A stretch of 33,177 nt of DNA from Synechococcales cyanobacterium S06. Lineage in GTDB: Bacteria > Cyanobacteriota > Cyanobacteriia > Cyanobacteriales > JAABRE01. The DNA lies in contig JAABRE010000053.1 in the NCBI GenBank assembly GCA_011391125.1, positions 1-33,177 on the forward strand. The letters are read 5' to 3'. The notes beneath the pieces are model-generated. The model searched no databases, had not been told where the DNA came from, and saw only the letters and a list, made by a program, of their open reading frames with translations. The position numbers and the translations under genes were made by a program. Shown here in pieces: positions 1 to 7,548 of this stretch. The number at the start of each line of letters is the position of its first letter. Positions within the stretch are counted from its first letter, which is position 1.

Positions 1-307
1 ACATCGTGCTTTCACTGACTCTTACTCCCCCTCTTTCCTCCCAAAGCTCACAATATTCCGATAGGGTGTAATCACTGTGTTCTTCTACCATGCTGATAAC
101 TTCTTTTTCCCGCCCGGCTAGTTGACCGGGTTTTCCTCCCCTGGCTTTTTGGGGACTGATGTCTCCTGTCTCTCTTTTTTGTTTGACCAGTTTCTGAACC
201 GTGTTTTTACTCACCCTGAAGCGTTCGGCTACCTTTCTAATAGAGGTGTTGCCTTCATAGTAGGTGCTAACAATTTTTTCTCGAATATCTTTGGATAAAG
301 GGCGCAT
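1..307 (-). CDS. IS630-family transposase, N-terminal part (cut by window edge)
   Basis: The reverse strand reads an open frame from an ATG at 307 to the window edge, about 102 codons. It starts MRPLSKDIREKIVSTYYEG and continues with a helix-turn-helix stretch (RKVAERFRVSKNTVQKLV) and a basic PQKARGGKPGQL segment. This is the usual N-terminal DNA-binding part of IS630-type transposases. The DDE catalytic domain would lie to the left of the window. In some IS630 elements this part is a separate orfA joined to orfB by frameshifting, which cannot be judged here. The element abuts a truncated integrase gene at about 352. Confidence 0.8.
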   Translation of the reverse strand, partial: MRPLSKDIREKIVSTYYEGNTSIRKVAERFRVSKNTVQKLVKQKRETGDISPQKARGGKPGQLAGREKEVISMVEEHSDYTLSEYCELWEERGGVRVSESTM

Positions 308-355
308 TTGAACCTCTCAAAAGTTTTCTCTATTGTCCCATACTGTCTTGCATTA
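1..355 (-). mobile_element. Right part of an IS630-type insertion sequence; end near 352-361
   Basis: The transposase start and about 45 bp of untranslated end sequence lie to the right of the gene. The integrase reading frame stops at 353-355, just inside the apparent element. TA dinucleotides at 353-354 and 360-361 are candidate target sites, because IS630 elements duplicate TA. The exact end is not certain, since the other terminus is outside the window. Confidence 0.6.
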
Positions 356-1366
356 CGCTGTAAAAATTAAATTGTTTTTACTCGGGTTTTTAGGAATTTT
401 TTCAACTAAATTTTTCAACTGATTATTGATAGGAAACAAGCGGGTTTCAACACCATTTTTAGTACCTTCTAATAGGTGTCCATCACGGTAAACTTTATTA
501 AATCTAATGTAGGAGCGCTTTCCCTCTACAATAATGTCATCCCAAGTTAAAGCGAAGGCTTCAGAAGGGCGACATCCCGTTAAAAATCTGAACTCAATTA
601 ACGGAGCATAATGCAGTGCTATAGCCTTGCTATTACGAAAATAATAGATTTTTTGTGTGCCATCTTTTAATTTTCGCTCATGGCATTTTATTAGGTAGTT
701 ACAGTTATAAAAACACTCTATTATCTGTTTAGTTTCTTCTACTGAATAGGCTTTTACTTTCTTTTTTACCCTCGTTTTCTGCATGGCACTTAAGATTACA
801 GATAGTGGATTGTGAGTGATTTTTTTTTGCTTAATAGCCAGATTGATCGCCGCATTTATTGTTACTAAATCTACAATTACTGTAGTTAGTGCGTACTTGC
901 TTTTTAATGTGTTAATAAAATCTTCAATGTTTTCTATTTCTAAGAGTGATGAATCTGTGTTCTCAATAGTTGCGATTCTCTGATCTATTAAATGCCAAGT
1001 GGTTTTAATTGTTACGGGATTAGCGGTCTCGTGGTTAATTGACTTGTAATTTTCCCAAATACTTTTTAAATTTATTGTAGTCGGTATCGGTGCTAAATTC
1101 CGCTCTGATTTGCCATTTAAAATACCAAAATAATCAGATTTCCAGCTCTCCTTATTAAACTTACCAATTCGTAAATCAATGTCAATTTTTTGGCAAATAT
1201 CGGTAATAGCCGACCATTGTTTTTTAGTCTCAAGATTCCCTAACCCGTGGCTATATCGTTGTCCATTAGAGCTAAATCTTAATTTGTAATTACCGGCCTT
1301 CTCTTGAGAAATTGATACTTTGCCCACCTTTACCGTGGAGCTTGTTTTTAGGTTATACTGACTCAT
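353..1366 (-). pseudogene. Tyrosine recombinase (phage/island integrase), C-terminus lost to the IS630 element
   Basis: 337 codons starting MSQYNLKTSS. Residues about 1-85 look like an arm-binding N-terminal domain, and 100-195 like the core-binding SAM-like domain. The catalytic domain begins with LIEFRFLTGCRPSEAFALTW (about 257-276), which supplies the first catalytic Arg (TGCRPSEA). The frame ends at NNLIFTA, so the H-x-x-R box and the nucleophilic Tyr, normally 60-90 residues further on, are absent. The end coincides with the IS630 element, so the gene is best read as inactivated by that insertion. It probably once mobilised the accessory region to its right. The family call is firm; loss of function is inferred from the missing active-site residues. 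Confidence 0.8.
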
Positions 1367-1402
1367 GTTTTTTTCTTTTTAGGGGTTATACCCTGACTTT
1401 TT

Positions 1403-1444
1403 TTGGTCGTAATCAGACCAATAGCAGACACAAATAAAGACCAA
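1403..1444. promoter_or_regulatory. TTGGTC/GACCAA palindromes upstream of the integrase gene
   Basis: TTGGTC (1403-1408) and GACCAA (1416-1421) form a perfect 6-bp inverted repeat with a 7-nt spacer. A further GACCAA follows at 1439-1444 and a related TTGGTT near 1454. Their position just upstream of the integrase start suggests arm-type integrase sites or an autoregulatory operator. This is inference from position and symmetry only. Confidence 0.35.
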
Positions 1445-1539
1445 TCTTTTTTGGTTATCTAGGTCAATAAGTCGGGCATTGGTTACTATATAAGTATTAT
1501 AAGTGATCATTCCTTAAAGAAAAAAAAGTCCAAACATCC

Positions 1540-1829
1540 TAACTAAGGATATTATTTATGATGTCATTGATTTTGTTTCTACTCATTATGAAAATGCCGA
1601 TAATCCCTTAACTTTATTGATCCATTGTCACCAAGGAGTTAGTCGTTCTGCGGCTATGGCCATTACCGTTTATACTGCTATATTTAAAGATTATCAGGAG
1701 GCGATCAAGAGAGTTGCAGGCGATCGCTCCCAAGCAGTTCCCAACCTTGAAATAGTACGTTTAAGCGATGAAATCTTCGGTTTAAAAGATAAATTAATTA
1801 ACGCAGTTTGGGAAGAATTTTATCATTAA
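1540..1829 (+). pseudogene. 5'-truncated copy of the tyrosine/dual-specificity phosphatase gene
   Basis: This is a near-identical copy of the last 290 bp of the intact phosphatase gene at 14614-15114. The match begins abruptly at TAACTAAGGAT (1540, equivalent to 14825). The catalytic loop is present as HCHQGVSRSA, while the intact gene has HCHEGVSRST. The first half of the protein is missing and no good ATG exists in frame; only a TTG at 1617 could start a 70-residue fragment. It lies just upstream of the full-length NYN gene, reproducing the order phosphatase-NYN that is also seen at 14.6-15.25 kb. Confidence 0.85.
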
Positions 1830-1872
1830 TTGTAGATTGAGAGAATAGGCAAAATGCCTGTTCCACCCGACT

Positions 1873-1890
1873 AAGAAAACCCCCTTACCA
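1873..1890 (+). promoter_or_regulatory. Degenerate copy of the shared palindromic operator upstream of the NYN gene
   Basis: The left arm AAGAAAA and a CCCCC centre are intact, but the right arm (CTTACCA) has drifted from TTTTCTT. It lies 46 nt before the NYN start. This is the weakest member of the set, and its -10 region (TAACCT at 1900) is poor. Confidence 0.45.
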
Positions 1891-1935
1891 TCATTAAGAT
1901 AACCTAGAAATTGTCAAGGAAGGGAGTAGGTAAAG

Positions 1936-2661
1936 ATGACAACTAAAACTTTAATTGGTGCAATTTCTGGTTTATTAATCGTCGGTTTAGGAATTGCCAA
2001 AGGAGATATTGCTAATTTTATTGGTGGTGGTTTATTAGTTTCAAATAGTGTCGCAATTACCCGTAAAAAAGATACTAAAATTTCAGATTCTGCTCCCGAA
2101 AATACGGTTAATTCTCAACCTGTTTCTCGCGTTTATATTGATGGTGCAAATACTTTCGGTGCTACCCGTATTTTAGATTTTGAAATTGACTTTAAAGCCT
2201 TAGCTAATCACATTTCTGACGGTAAAGACAATGTAATTTTTAACTTTTACTTCGCTGTTTCTGACACTCCCACTTCTAAAGAAATTGGCTTTATTAATTA
2301 TCTCGAAAAAACTGGTTATAACGTGGTAAAATCCCTTAAAAAACAATTACCCGACGGCAGTTTTAAAAACAAAGGTGATGACGTTCAAATTGCCACTGAT
2401 ATTACCACTGATGCTAATGAAAATGACCATATTATCTTAGTCTCTGGTGATGGAGATTTTACCTATTCCCTAGAAAAAGTTAAAGCCAAAGGTTGTCAAG
2501 TTACTGTTATTTCCACTGCTAATTGTCTTAGTTCTCAATTAAAAAACGTTGCTGATCATGTCATTAATTTAGCCGAAATTAAAACCGAAATTAAACGCCA
2601 AGATACCGTTAAATCCTATCATAAACCTACCTTAAAACGTGATTTAACTAAAGTTTCTTAA
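1936..2661 (+). CDS. Membrane-anchored NYN-domain (LabA/DUF88-like) putative RNase
   Basis: 241 residues. Residues 4-45 are hydrophobic and glycine-rich (LIGAISGLLIVGLGIAKG, then FIGGGLLVSNSVAI), suggesting one hairpin or two short membrane segments. After a polar linker, the NYN (PIN-like) domain spans about 65-215. Its acidic motifs are RVYIDGAN (first Asp), NKGDDVQIATDI and LVSGDGDFTYSLE, the usual metal-binding set of NYN nucleases, so an active RNase is plausible. A degenerate copy of the shared palindrome lies upstream, and the RBS is AAGGAAGGGAG. A truncated copy of its 5' end, with a stop at codon 4, sits at 15198. Substrate is unknown. A NYN nuclease in a CRISPR-accessory neighbourhood suggests a defence role, but that is inference. 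Confidence 0.8.
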   Translation: MTTKTLIGAISGLLIVGLGIAKGDIANFIGGGLLVSNSVAITRKKDTKISDSAPENTVNSQPVSRVYIDGANTFGATRILDFEIDFKALANHISDGKDNVIFNFYFAVSDTPTSKEIGFINYLEKTGYNVVKSLKKQLPDGSFKNKGDDVQIATDITTDANENDHIILVSGDGDFTYSLEKVKAKGCQVTVISTANCLSSQLKNVADHVINLAEIKTEIKRQDTVKSYHKPTLKRDLTKVS

Positions 2662-2667
2662 TCATCC

Positions 2668-2730
2668 TAGGGTGTGTCAGATAAATAATTTAGTAATCAA
2701 AAGGATAAATTATCGCTCTGATGCACCCTA
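2668..2730. repeat. Inverted-repeat element with TAGGGTG / CACCCTA ends
   Basis: About 63 bp with ends TAGGGTGTGTC and GATGCACCCTA, located between the NYN gene and the next promoter. It resembles other short dispersed hairpin elements in the window (7406-7462, 27001-27156) and may serve as a transcription terminator. Confidence 0.5.
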
Positions 2731-2750
2731 CTAAGAAGCTTAAAATTAAT

Positions 2751-2768
2751 AGGAAATACCCTTTTCTT
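2751..2768 (+). promoter_or_regulatory. Shared palindromic operator upstream of the 405-aa membrane protein
   Basis: AGGAAATACCCTTTTCTT matches the consensus AAGAAAACCCCTTTTCTT with a few changes in the left arm. A -10-like TTTAAC starts 8 nt after it (2777), and the gene begins 47 nt downstream of the operator. Confidence 0.65.
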
Positions 2769-2815
2769 AGAGGATGTTTAACTAAATTATGAAATAAAAA
2801 AGGGGTAAATTAATT

Positions 2816-4033
2816 ATGACACAATATAATCAAAATCAATTATCTCAAGCTGATCTCCTTGTAAAATTCATCGAACAAGACCCCAGTTGCAGCGAAGTTT
2901 TTGAAGTTACTAAACAAGGTCAAACTTTAACCCCTAAAACTCAATCTTTATTAGAAAAAACAGCCTCTCTTTTTATTGCTTCTCCCAACGATTTTTATGG
3001 TAATATTTATGTTACAAACGAACTAAAAAAACACGCAAATATTACGGCTCATACTAATACTGTTGCTAATCTAGTCGATTTTATTTCTAATGCTCCTTTT
3101 TATTATTTTAGTTTCCAATTTTTAGGTAATATTCCCGCCGTTATTTTAGGTTTATTCTTAGATACTGGTGTGCTTTATTTCTCTAATATAACAGCAGCTA
3201 ATACCGCTAATCGTAACAAAAAAAATCGCGCTTGGGCGAATATTGGTATGCTAGGAATGATTAGTATTAGTATGGTTAAATCCCTTGTTTCTGGTATTGG
3301 TGTGGAGTTACTCAATAATCCCACGGGAATCCAACAAGAAGCGGCTAATTATTTAATTAATGAACAAATCGAGAAAATCAAATATCTTAAAACCTTAAAT
3401 TCCCCTCAATATGACAATGCAAAACAAGAATGTGAAAAAGGTGAAAATATTTTAAGAAATATGACTAAAGATGATCGTCAATATCATTCTAAATATGCAG
3501 AATATTATGGTACATGGAGTGAACGTAAGACAAATTGGGATAATGCACCTTTAAGTAAACTTCCTGTTTGTCATCGTGTGCAACGTTTAGAAAAAGCTCA
3601 TTATAGTAATTATGAAAATGCGAAAAATGACTTAAATAAAAAGTTAACTCGTCGCACTGAAATTGGCAATGATTTAACCTTTTTAAAACAAGAATTTCCC
3701 GAAGTTTATAACTTTAATTTTGATAAAAATGGTAATTTAAAATCCCCCGTTACTCAAGTTCAAATGGCCACCCTTAGCTTTTTTGGTAAATTAAGTCGAG
3801 GTGAATTTGCTAATTTAGGTTTTGCTTTATTCTGGTTCTCTCTTTCTCTTATTAGTAGTGCAGTTGCGGTTTTAATTACTATTACCTATTCCTGTCGTCA
3901 AGATGTTTTAAAATCTCGGGATGAAGATTTTGCCCGTCAACGTGATATTCAATTAGAAGAAATTTACCTCGAATTACTCACACAAAACCAAGAATTATTA
4001 ACTCAAATTAACCAAGAAAACCACCTTTCCTAA
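2816..4033 (+). CDS. Unrecognised three-TM membrane protein with a long helical middle
   Basis: 405 residues, no family recognised. Residues 1-90 are polar. Hydrophobic segments lie at about 94-123 (FQFLGNIPAVILGLFLDTGV), 141-165 (GMLGMISISMVKSLVSGIG) and 331-358 (FALFWFSLSLISSAVAVLIT). Between the second and third segments is a ~160-residue charged, largely helical region rich in Lys, Glu, Asn and Tyr that may be a coiled coil. The C-terminus (360-405) is again helical and acidic, with a Gln/Asn/Leu-rich tail. Start is supported by AAAGGGG upstream of the ATG. It has its own copy of the shared operator. In type III CRISPR islands, membrane proteins of unknown family are common cyclic-oligoadenylate-linked effectors. 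That possibility is inferred from context only. Confidence 0.7.
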   Translation: MTQYNQNQLSQADLLVKFIEQDPSCSEVFEVTKQGQTLTPKTQSLLEKTASLFIASPNDFYGNIYVTNELKKHANITAHTNTVANLVDFISNAPFYYFSFQFLGNIPAVILGLFLDTGVLYFSNITAANTANRNKKNRAWANIGMLGMISISMVKSLVSGIGVELLNNPTGIQQEAANYLINEQIEKIKYLKTLNSPQYDNAKQECEKGENILRNMTKDDRQYHSKYAEYYGTWSERKTNWDNAPLSKLPVCHRVQRLEKAHYSNYENAKNDLNKKLTRRTEIGNDLTFLKQEFPEVYNFNFDKNGNLKSPVTQVQMATLSFFGKLSRGEFANLGFALFWFSLSLISSAVAVLITITYSCRQDVLKSRDEDFARQRDIQLEEIYLELLTQNQELLTQINQENHLS

Positions 4034-4136
4034 GATAGTTTATCTTAGTAATTGTCACCCAAAAAGTCTAAAAAACCTGGTTTCTTTAAAAGTTATAATC
4101 TCATAAATAGTTATAGGTTAAGAAACCAGGTTTTTT
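4031..4136. terminator. Two hairpins after the membrane-protein gene
   Basis: A small perfect hairpin TAAGATA-gtt-TATCTTA (4031-4047) overlaps the end of the gene. It is followed by a long inverted repeat, AAAAAACCTGGTTTCTTTAA (4070-4089) with TTAAGAAACCAGGTTTTTT (4118-4136). The second ends in a T-run and looks like a bidirectional terminator. Its shape is also that of a short dispersed palindromic element. Confidence 0.65.
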
Positions 4137-4173
4137 GCATAAGTCCTTTTAGTTACTTCAGAGAGAAAAAATA

Positions 4174-4920
4174 ATGAAGACAAGTTTTCTCGATCGCACT
4201 TTCACAGAAACTCACCAAAAAGGAAAAATTAGCGAGGAAAATTTTGCTGACAAAACGTTATTTAAAGAAAGATTAATCAGAAATTTTATTACTTATGTCA
4301 AACAAACAGGAGATTGTAATTATTTAAGCTTATTAAATGCTAACAAATTAGAGCTAAATAAAGATACAAAAATAGAAAGTTTAAAAGAACAAAAAATCTT
4401 AGAAAAAATTAACACATTATATGATGATAATAAATTAGAGGGAAACAAAGAAACAGAAATAGAAACTTCCCAAACACAAAAAATATTAATAAAAATTGAT
4501 ACTAATATTTCCGAAAGTTGTCTCAATTTAAAAGACATTATTAAACAGTTTGCTGAAAGTTTACACCCAACAAATCAAAGTGAAAACATCAGAAACTTAC
4601 TCGAAGATATTACTAACCCTACCCAAACACCCTACTTAATAACTGCTTTAAAAGAAGAACATAAAAAATTAGCTCGTTTTTTAGATTTAATAATAGCTAT
4701 TGCTAAGAAAAAAGGAGATCAATCCCTTAAACAATTTATCCGTGATTTAACCTATTATCGTGAATATATCAGTTATCATGCACAACCTACCAAAATACAA
4801 CATGATTTAAGCCAAATTTCCGATTCATTTTTATATCTAAGAAGATTAAACCAATACTTAGATTTACTTCCCGAAACTGTAACTAATTTAATTGATATCA
4901 TGGCAAATACTTCAGAATAA
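4174..4920 (+). CDS. Unrecognised helical protein, 248 aa
   Basis: No family recognised. Lys/Glu/Asn/Ile-rich and predicted almost wholly alpha-helical, with no membrane segment or signal peptide. Residues about 45-105 contain two imperfect copies of a unit (NKLELNKDTKIESLKEQKIL, then a second starting NKLEGNKETEIETSQT about 25-30 residues later), a local internal duplication. The C-terminal 140 residues contain an ordered-looking helical stretch including LARFLDLIIAIAKKKG and DLTYYREYISYHA. No copy of the shared operator is seen upstream; a hairpin at 4070-4136 separates it from the previous gene. The RBS is weak (AGAGAG). The internal duplication supports a real, evolving gene, but function is unknown. 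Confidence 0.6.
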   Translation: MKTSFLDRTFTETHQKGKISEENFADKTLFKERLIRNFITYVKQTGDCNYLSLLNANKLELNKDTKIESLKEQKILEKINTLYDDNKLEGNKETEIETSQTQKILIKIDTNISESCLNLKDIIKQFAESLHPTNQSENIRNLLEDITNPTQTPYLITALKEEHKKLARFLDLIIAIAKKKGDQSLKQFIRDLTYYREYISYHAQPTKIQHDLSQISDSFLYLRRLNQYLDLLPETVTNLIDIMANTSE

Positions 4921-4933
4921 ATTATTAATTTGT

Positions 4934-4972
4934 TTCTCCCCTCTCCCTTTGGGATGATGGGTTGGGGGTGAG
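4934..4972. repeat. Core fragment of the CCTCTCCCTTTGGGATGA repeat
   Basis: The stretch TCCCCTCTCCCTTTGGGATG followed by a G-rich tract matches the central palindrome of the TA-flanked MITEs at 8006, 9073 and 14478, but without their terminal TAGCA/TGCTA ends. It is a remnant or a solo core element. Confidence 0.55.
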
Positions 4973-5026
4973 AGCAATCTTCATTAGGTATGAGGGTTAA
5001 TAAACTAATAAATAGGAGGAAAAACT

Positions 5027-5761
5027 ATGCTTGACACATTAAAAAAACAAGGACTCTGGTTTAAAGAAACGATAAATCAACAGCAATTTGAGCAACTTTA
5101 TAGCCAAGGAGAAAGAGATTTTCGCGGTTATAAATTTATGGAAGTAGAATTATCAGAATATTTACCCGGTATAGATTTAAGACATTCTGATCTCCGTTTT
5201 GTCAAAGATTTAGCCACCGTTTTAACTAACGCAAACCTCATGAAATTAAACCTAGAAGGAGTTAACTTAGAAAAAGCGAATTTGAGTCATATCGTATTAA
5301 CAAATACCAACCTTAAAAAAGCTCAACTTTCGGGAGCAGATTTAAGAGGTTCATCTTTAACTCATGTTAATTTACAAGAAGCAAATCTCAGTTTTACTAA
5401 CCTCACCGAAGCAGTATTAAGTAACAGTAAATTACAAAAAGCTAACCTTAATAACGCATTTTTACAAGGTGCTAATTTATATCGAGTTAATCTTAAAGGT
5501 GCTAATTTAGCCCATGCAGATTTAGAACAATGTAACCTTAGTTTAGCTAATTTAACTGACAGTAATTTAAGTTGGGCTAACTTACAAAAATGCAATCTAA
5601 GTGGCACAAAATTCCCCAATACCAATCTTGATTCCATCGACTTATATGCTTCTAATTGGAGCAATGCTAAAGTGAAAAAAGTTAATATTGAAAAGGCCAG
5701 AATGTCTCGAAATTTAGACTTAGAAATTCCTAAAAAAGTTAACAAAATTGATTTAGATTAA
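5027..5761 (+). CDS. Pentapeptide-repeat protein
   Basis: 244 residues. From about residue 45 to 220 the sequence is a run of A(N/D)LXX-type pentapeptides, for example ANLMK LNLEG VNLEK ANLSH and SLANL TDSNL SWANL, giving roughly 35 units. These fold as a right-handed quadrilateral beta-helix. The first 40 residues (LDTLKKQGLWFKETINQQQF) are a short helical cap. There is no signal peptide or membrane segment. Start is well supported by AGGAGGAAAAACTATG. Pentapeptide proteins are abundant in cyanobacteria and mostly of unknown role; some mimic DNA and bind gyrase. The gene has no shared operator, so its membership of the putative regulon is not supported. Confidence 0.9.
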   Translation: MLDTLKKQGLWFKETINQQQFEQLYSQGERDFRGYKFMEVELSEYLPGIDLRHSDLRFVKDLATVLTNANLMKLNLEGVNLEKANLSHIVLTNTNLKKAQLSGADLRGSSLTHVNLQEANLSFTNLTEAVLSNSKLQKANLNNAFLQGANLYRVNLKGANLAHADLEQCNLSLANLTDSNLSWANLQKCNLSGTKFPNTNLDSIDLYASNWSNAKVKKVNIEKARMSRNLDLEIPKKVNKIDLD

Positions 5762-5863
5762 TTAAACCAGATCGCCTAATACCAACCCACTCCTAAATAT
5801 CTCATTTTAAGCGGTTTAAATGCGCATTAAGCCTCGATAAACAGCTTTTAGAGTAAAAAACTC

Positions 5864-6004
5864 GTAGGGTGGGAAAAACGGCGATCGACCTAGTCGGAAA
5901 TTCATTGATTAAATCTTTGTTTTGCCTACCTAATCCACACAGTAGGTAATTGCGAATTCTAATCAAAAATTATATTCTCAATTAATTGCGCAATTTCCCA
6001 CCCT
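5864..6004. repeat. Dispersed repeat with GTAGGGTGGG / CCCACCC ends
   Basis: About 140 bp between the pentapeptide gene and the Csx3 promoter. It is related to 12231-12298 and 18743-18878: all share a right part AATTAATTGCGCAATT(T/A)CCCACCCT or close variants. The inverted GTAGGGTGGG and CCCACCCT ends suggest a non-autonomous element. Confidence 0.6.
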
Positions 6005-6011
6005 TTAAATT

Positions 6012-6029
6012 AAGAAATACCCCTTTCTT
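6012..6029 (+). promoter_or_regulatory. Shared palindromic operator upstream of the Csx3-fusion gene
   Basis: AAGAAATACCCCTTTCTT, with AAGAAA/TTTCTT arms. A -10-like TTTAAT starts 9 nt later (6039), followed by an overlapping TATAAT at 6044. The gene starts 50 nt beyond the operator. Confidence 0.7.
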
Positions 6030-6079
6030 ACCTCGTGTTTTAATATAATTGTTGGTTAACAAAATAGGAGCAAATCAAA

Positions 6080-7405
6080 ATGAATAATACACAAGCAAAA
6101 TTTAAAATTGTATATCATACCAATCCTGAAAAATCCGAATTTCTCTTAGAAGTTGCACCCATTTCCGATGAATTTACTGTAATTGACTTAATCAAAGATG
6201 CAAAAAATCAATTAAAGGAATTAATTAACAAAAATATTTTTAGTAATTTTCAAATCTTAAAAATAAATGGTCGTTTACCCTTACCAATTTGTTATCTTTT
6301 TGCCCATGAATTTCAGCATTTCTTTAGTATTATCGCCGTTTATTACCCCCAAAATAACCTTTATGTCGTGACAAATAGCACTAATTCTGATTACCAAATC
6401 GGTGACAGAATTGACCCGATAACTAATGAAAAAATACCCGAAACTTCCCCCCTCGTGAGGGGGGGTAGGGGGGTCACTCCTGTTAAATTATCAGAAAAGG
6501 AAGCTGTTACTGTTAATATTTCAGGAGATACTTTACATATTGATTGTAAATTAGGAATCAAAGATGGAGATTTAGTCGCCAAAGAAGCCGCCGAAAAAAT
6601 AGATAACTTGATAGAAACTCAACAAATAAAAGGAGGTAATTTAATTAAAGTTAACGGAAAAGCCAGCGTTTTAGTAAGTTTTATTATCGCTCATAAATTA
6701 GCTCATTTATACGCCAATGTCCTCGTTTTTGACCCGAAAATTGATGGTTATGTAACCACTATACGTCATGGAGGTAATTTGGCGATCGGTGATTTTATTC
6801 CCGAAAATTCATCTTTTAATAATCAGAAAAAAATTGTTATTGGTGGTAATATTAACCGAGGAAAAACCTTAATAAAAGACGGTTTAAGAATAGTATTATC
6901 TCAATATTTAGATAACAAAAATTACTATCTTATCTCAGGTTGTCCCGATGGTGACGGTGCATGGTATAGTCAAGCTTGTCAAAATAATCCCAAATTGGCT
7001 AAACAATTAAAAGATAAATATAAAGCAAGTTTTACCCTCGAATTTGCACAAAATAAAGCTCAAGAAATTAGGACAATTAATAACCCTTTATTAATCTTTG
7101 ATGTGGGAGGAAAAACTATTAATAATCAATTAACTCCTGAAAATAAAATTATCATGTCAGAGGCCACCCATGCTATTATTGTAGGAGGAAACGAAGCGGA
7201 AATTGCCTTATGGCGTAATTGTTGTCAAGAATTAAACCTAAAAATTAGCGCCGAAATTACCACGAAAATTGAATCTGGTAATGATACTTTTGAGATTAAA
7301 AATGACATTTTGACTACGACAATTCATCAATTAGAAAGGGGTAATAATTTAGTAGAATCCATCGGCATCAATAAATTAGCTGAATATTTATCCCCTGATT
7401 TGTAA
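6080..7405 (+). CDS. csx3: Csx3-Csx3-P-loop NTPase fusion (CRISPR ring-nuclease family)
   Basis: 441 residues. Two tandem Csx3-like domains, about 8-112 and 141-240, are recognisable by the paired motifs KINGRLPLPI...AHEFQH (first) and KVNGKASVLV...AHKLAHLYANVLVFDPK (second). The C-terminal domain (about 250-440) is the P-loop domain known from cyanobacterial Csx3 fusions: VIGGNINRGKTL gives a Walker A (GxxxxGKT), followed by CPDGDGAWY and LLIFDVGGK. Csx3/Crn3 proteins degrade cyclic tetra-adenylate made by type III CRISPR complexes. The second domain keeps the H-x8-D (AHL...FDP) and a later His; the first has YYP instead of FDP and lacks the later His, so it may only bind or support assembly. 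The inter-domain linker (119-134, PETSPLVRGGRG) is encoded by an inserted G-rich repeat at about 6446-6480. Preceded by the shared operator and a GGAG RBS. Confidence 0.85.
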   Translation: MNNTQAKFKIVYHTNPEKSEFLLEVAPISDEFTVIDLIKDAKNQLKELINKNIFSNFQILKINGRLPLPICYLFAHEFQHFFSIIAVYYPQNNLYVVTNSTNSDYQIGDRIDPITNEKIPETSPLVRGGRGVTPVKLSEKEAVTVNISGDTLHIDCKLGIKDGDLVAKEAAEKIDNLIETQQIKGGNLIKVNGKASVLVSFIIAHKLAHLYANVLVFDPKIDGYVTTIRHGGNLAIGDFIPENSSFNNQKKIVIGGNINRGKTLIKDGLRIVLSQYLDNKNYYLISGCPDGDGAWYSQACQNNPKLAKQLKDKYKASFTLEFAQNKAQEIRTINNPLLIFDVGGKTINNQLTPENKIIMSEATHAIIVGGNEAEIALWRNCCQELNLKISAEITTKIESGNDTFEIKNDILTTTIHQLERGNNLVESIGINKLAEYLSPDL

Positions 7406-7462
7406 GGTGCGTCACATTTTCAACATAATTATAAACATTTTACCTTATGGGTGTGTCGCACC
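7406..7462. repeat. Hairpin element with GGTGCG / CGCACC ends after csx3
   Basis: GGTGCGTCACA at 7406 pairs with TGTGTCGCACC ending at 7462. It starts immediately after the stop codon and could terminate the csx3 transcript. Similar to the hairpins at 27001-27156. Confidence 0.5.
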
Positions 7463-7484
7463 CTACTAATTTGAAAATCGCTAT

Positions 7485-7502
7485 AAGAAAACCCCTTTTC
7501 TA
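7485..7502 (+). promoter_or_regulatory. Shared palindromic operator upstream of two small genes
   Basis: AAGAAAACCCCTTTTCTA, consensus except the last base. A -10-like TTTAAT starts 9 nt after it (7512-7517). That promoter overlaps the ATG at 7516, which argues that translation starts at the next ATG (7549). Confidence 0.75.
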
Positions 7503-7548
7503 AGGATAGGTTTTAATGAAATTGTTGAGAGGAAAGGAAGTAAAAAAT

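Larger units (their letters stand above)
1540..1989 (+). repeat. Left copy of a ~430-bp direct repeat (phosphatase 3' end to NYN start)
   Basis: Matches 14825 to about 15252 in the same orientation. It covers the phosphatase 3' half, the intergenic region with the motif AGGCAAAATGCCTGTT, and the first codons of the NYN gene. Small indels occur in the intergenic part. The two copies bracket about 13 kb. Confidence 0.85.

Noticed and set aside
1617-1829. Short phosphatase frame from a TTG as a functional 70-aa protein
   Set aside because: It is the tail of a duplicated gene whose first half is missing; no RBS precedes the TTG.
5362-5745. Minus-strand 127-codon frame opposite the pentapeptide-repeat gene
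   Set aside because: Its Leu/Ala/Lys-rich periodic sequence is the antisense shadow of the pentapeptide repeats.
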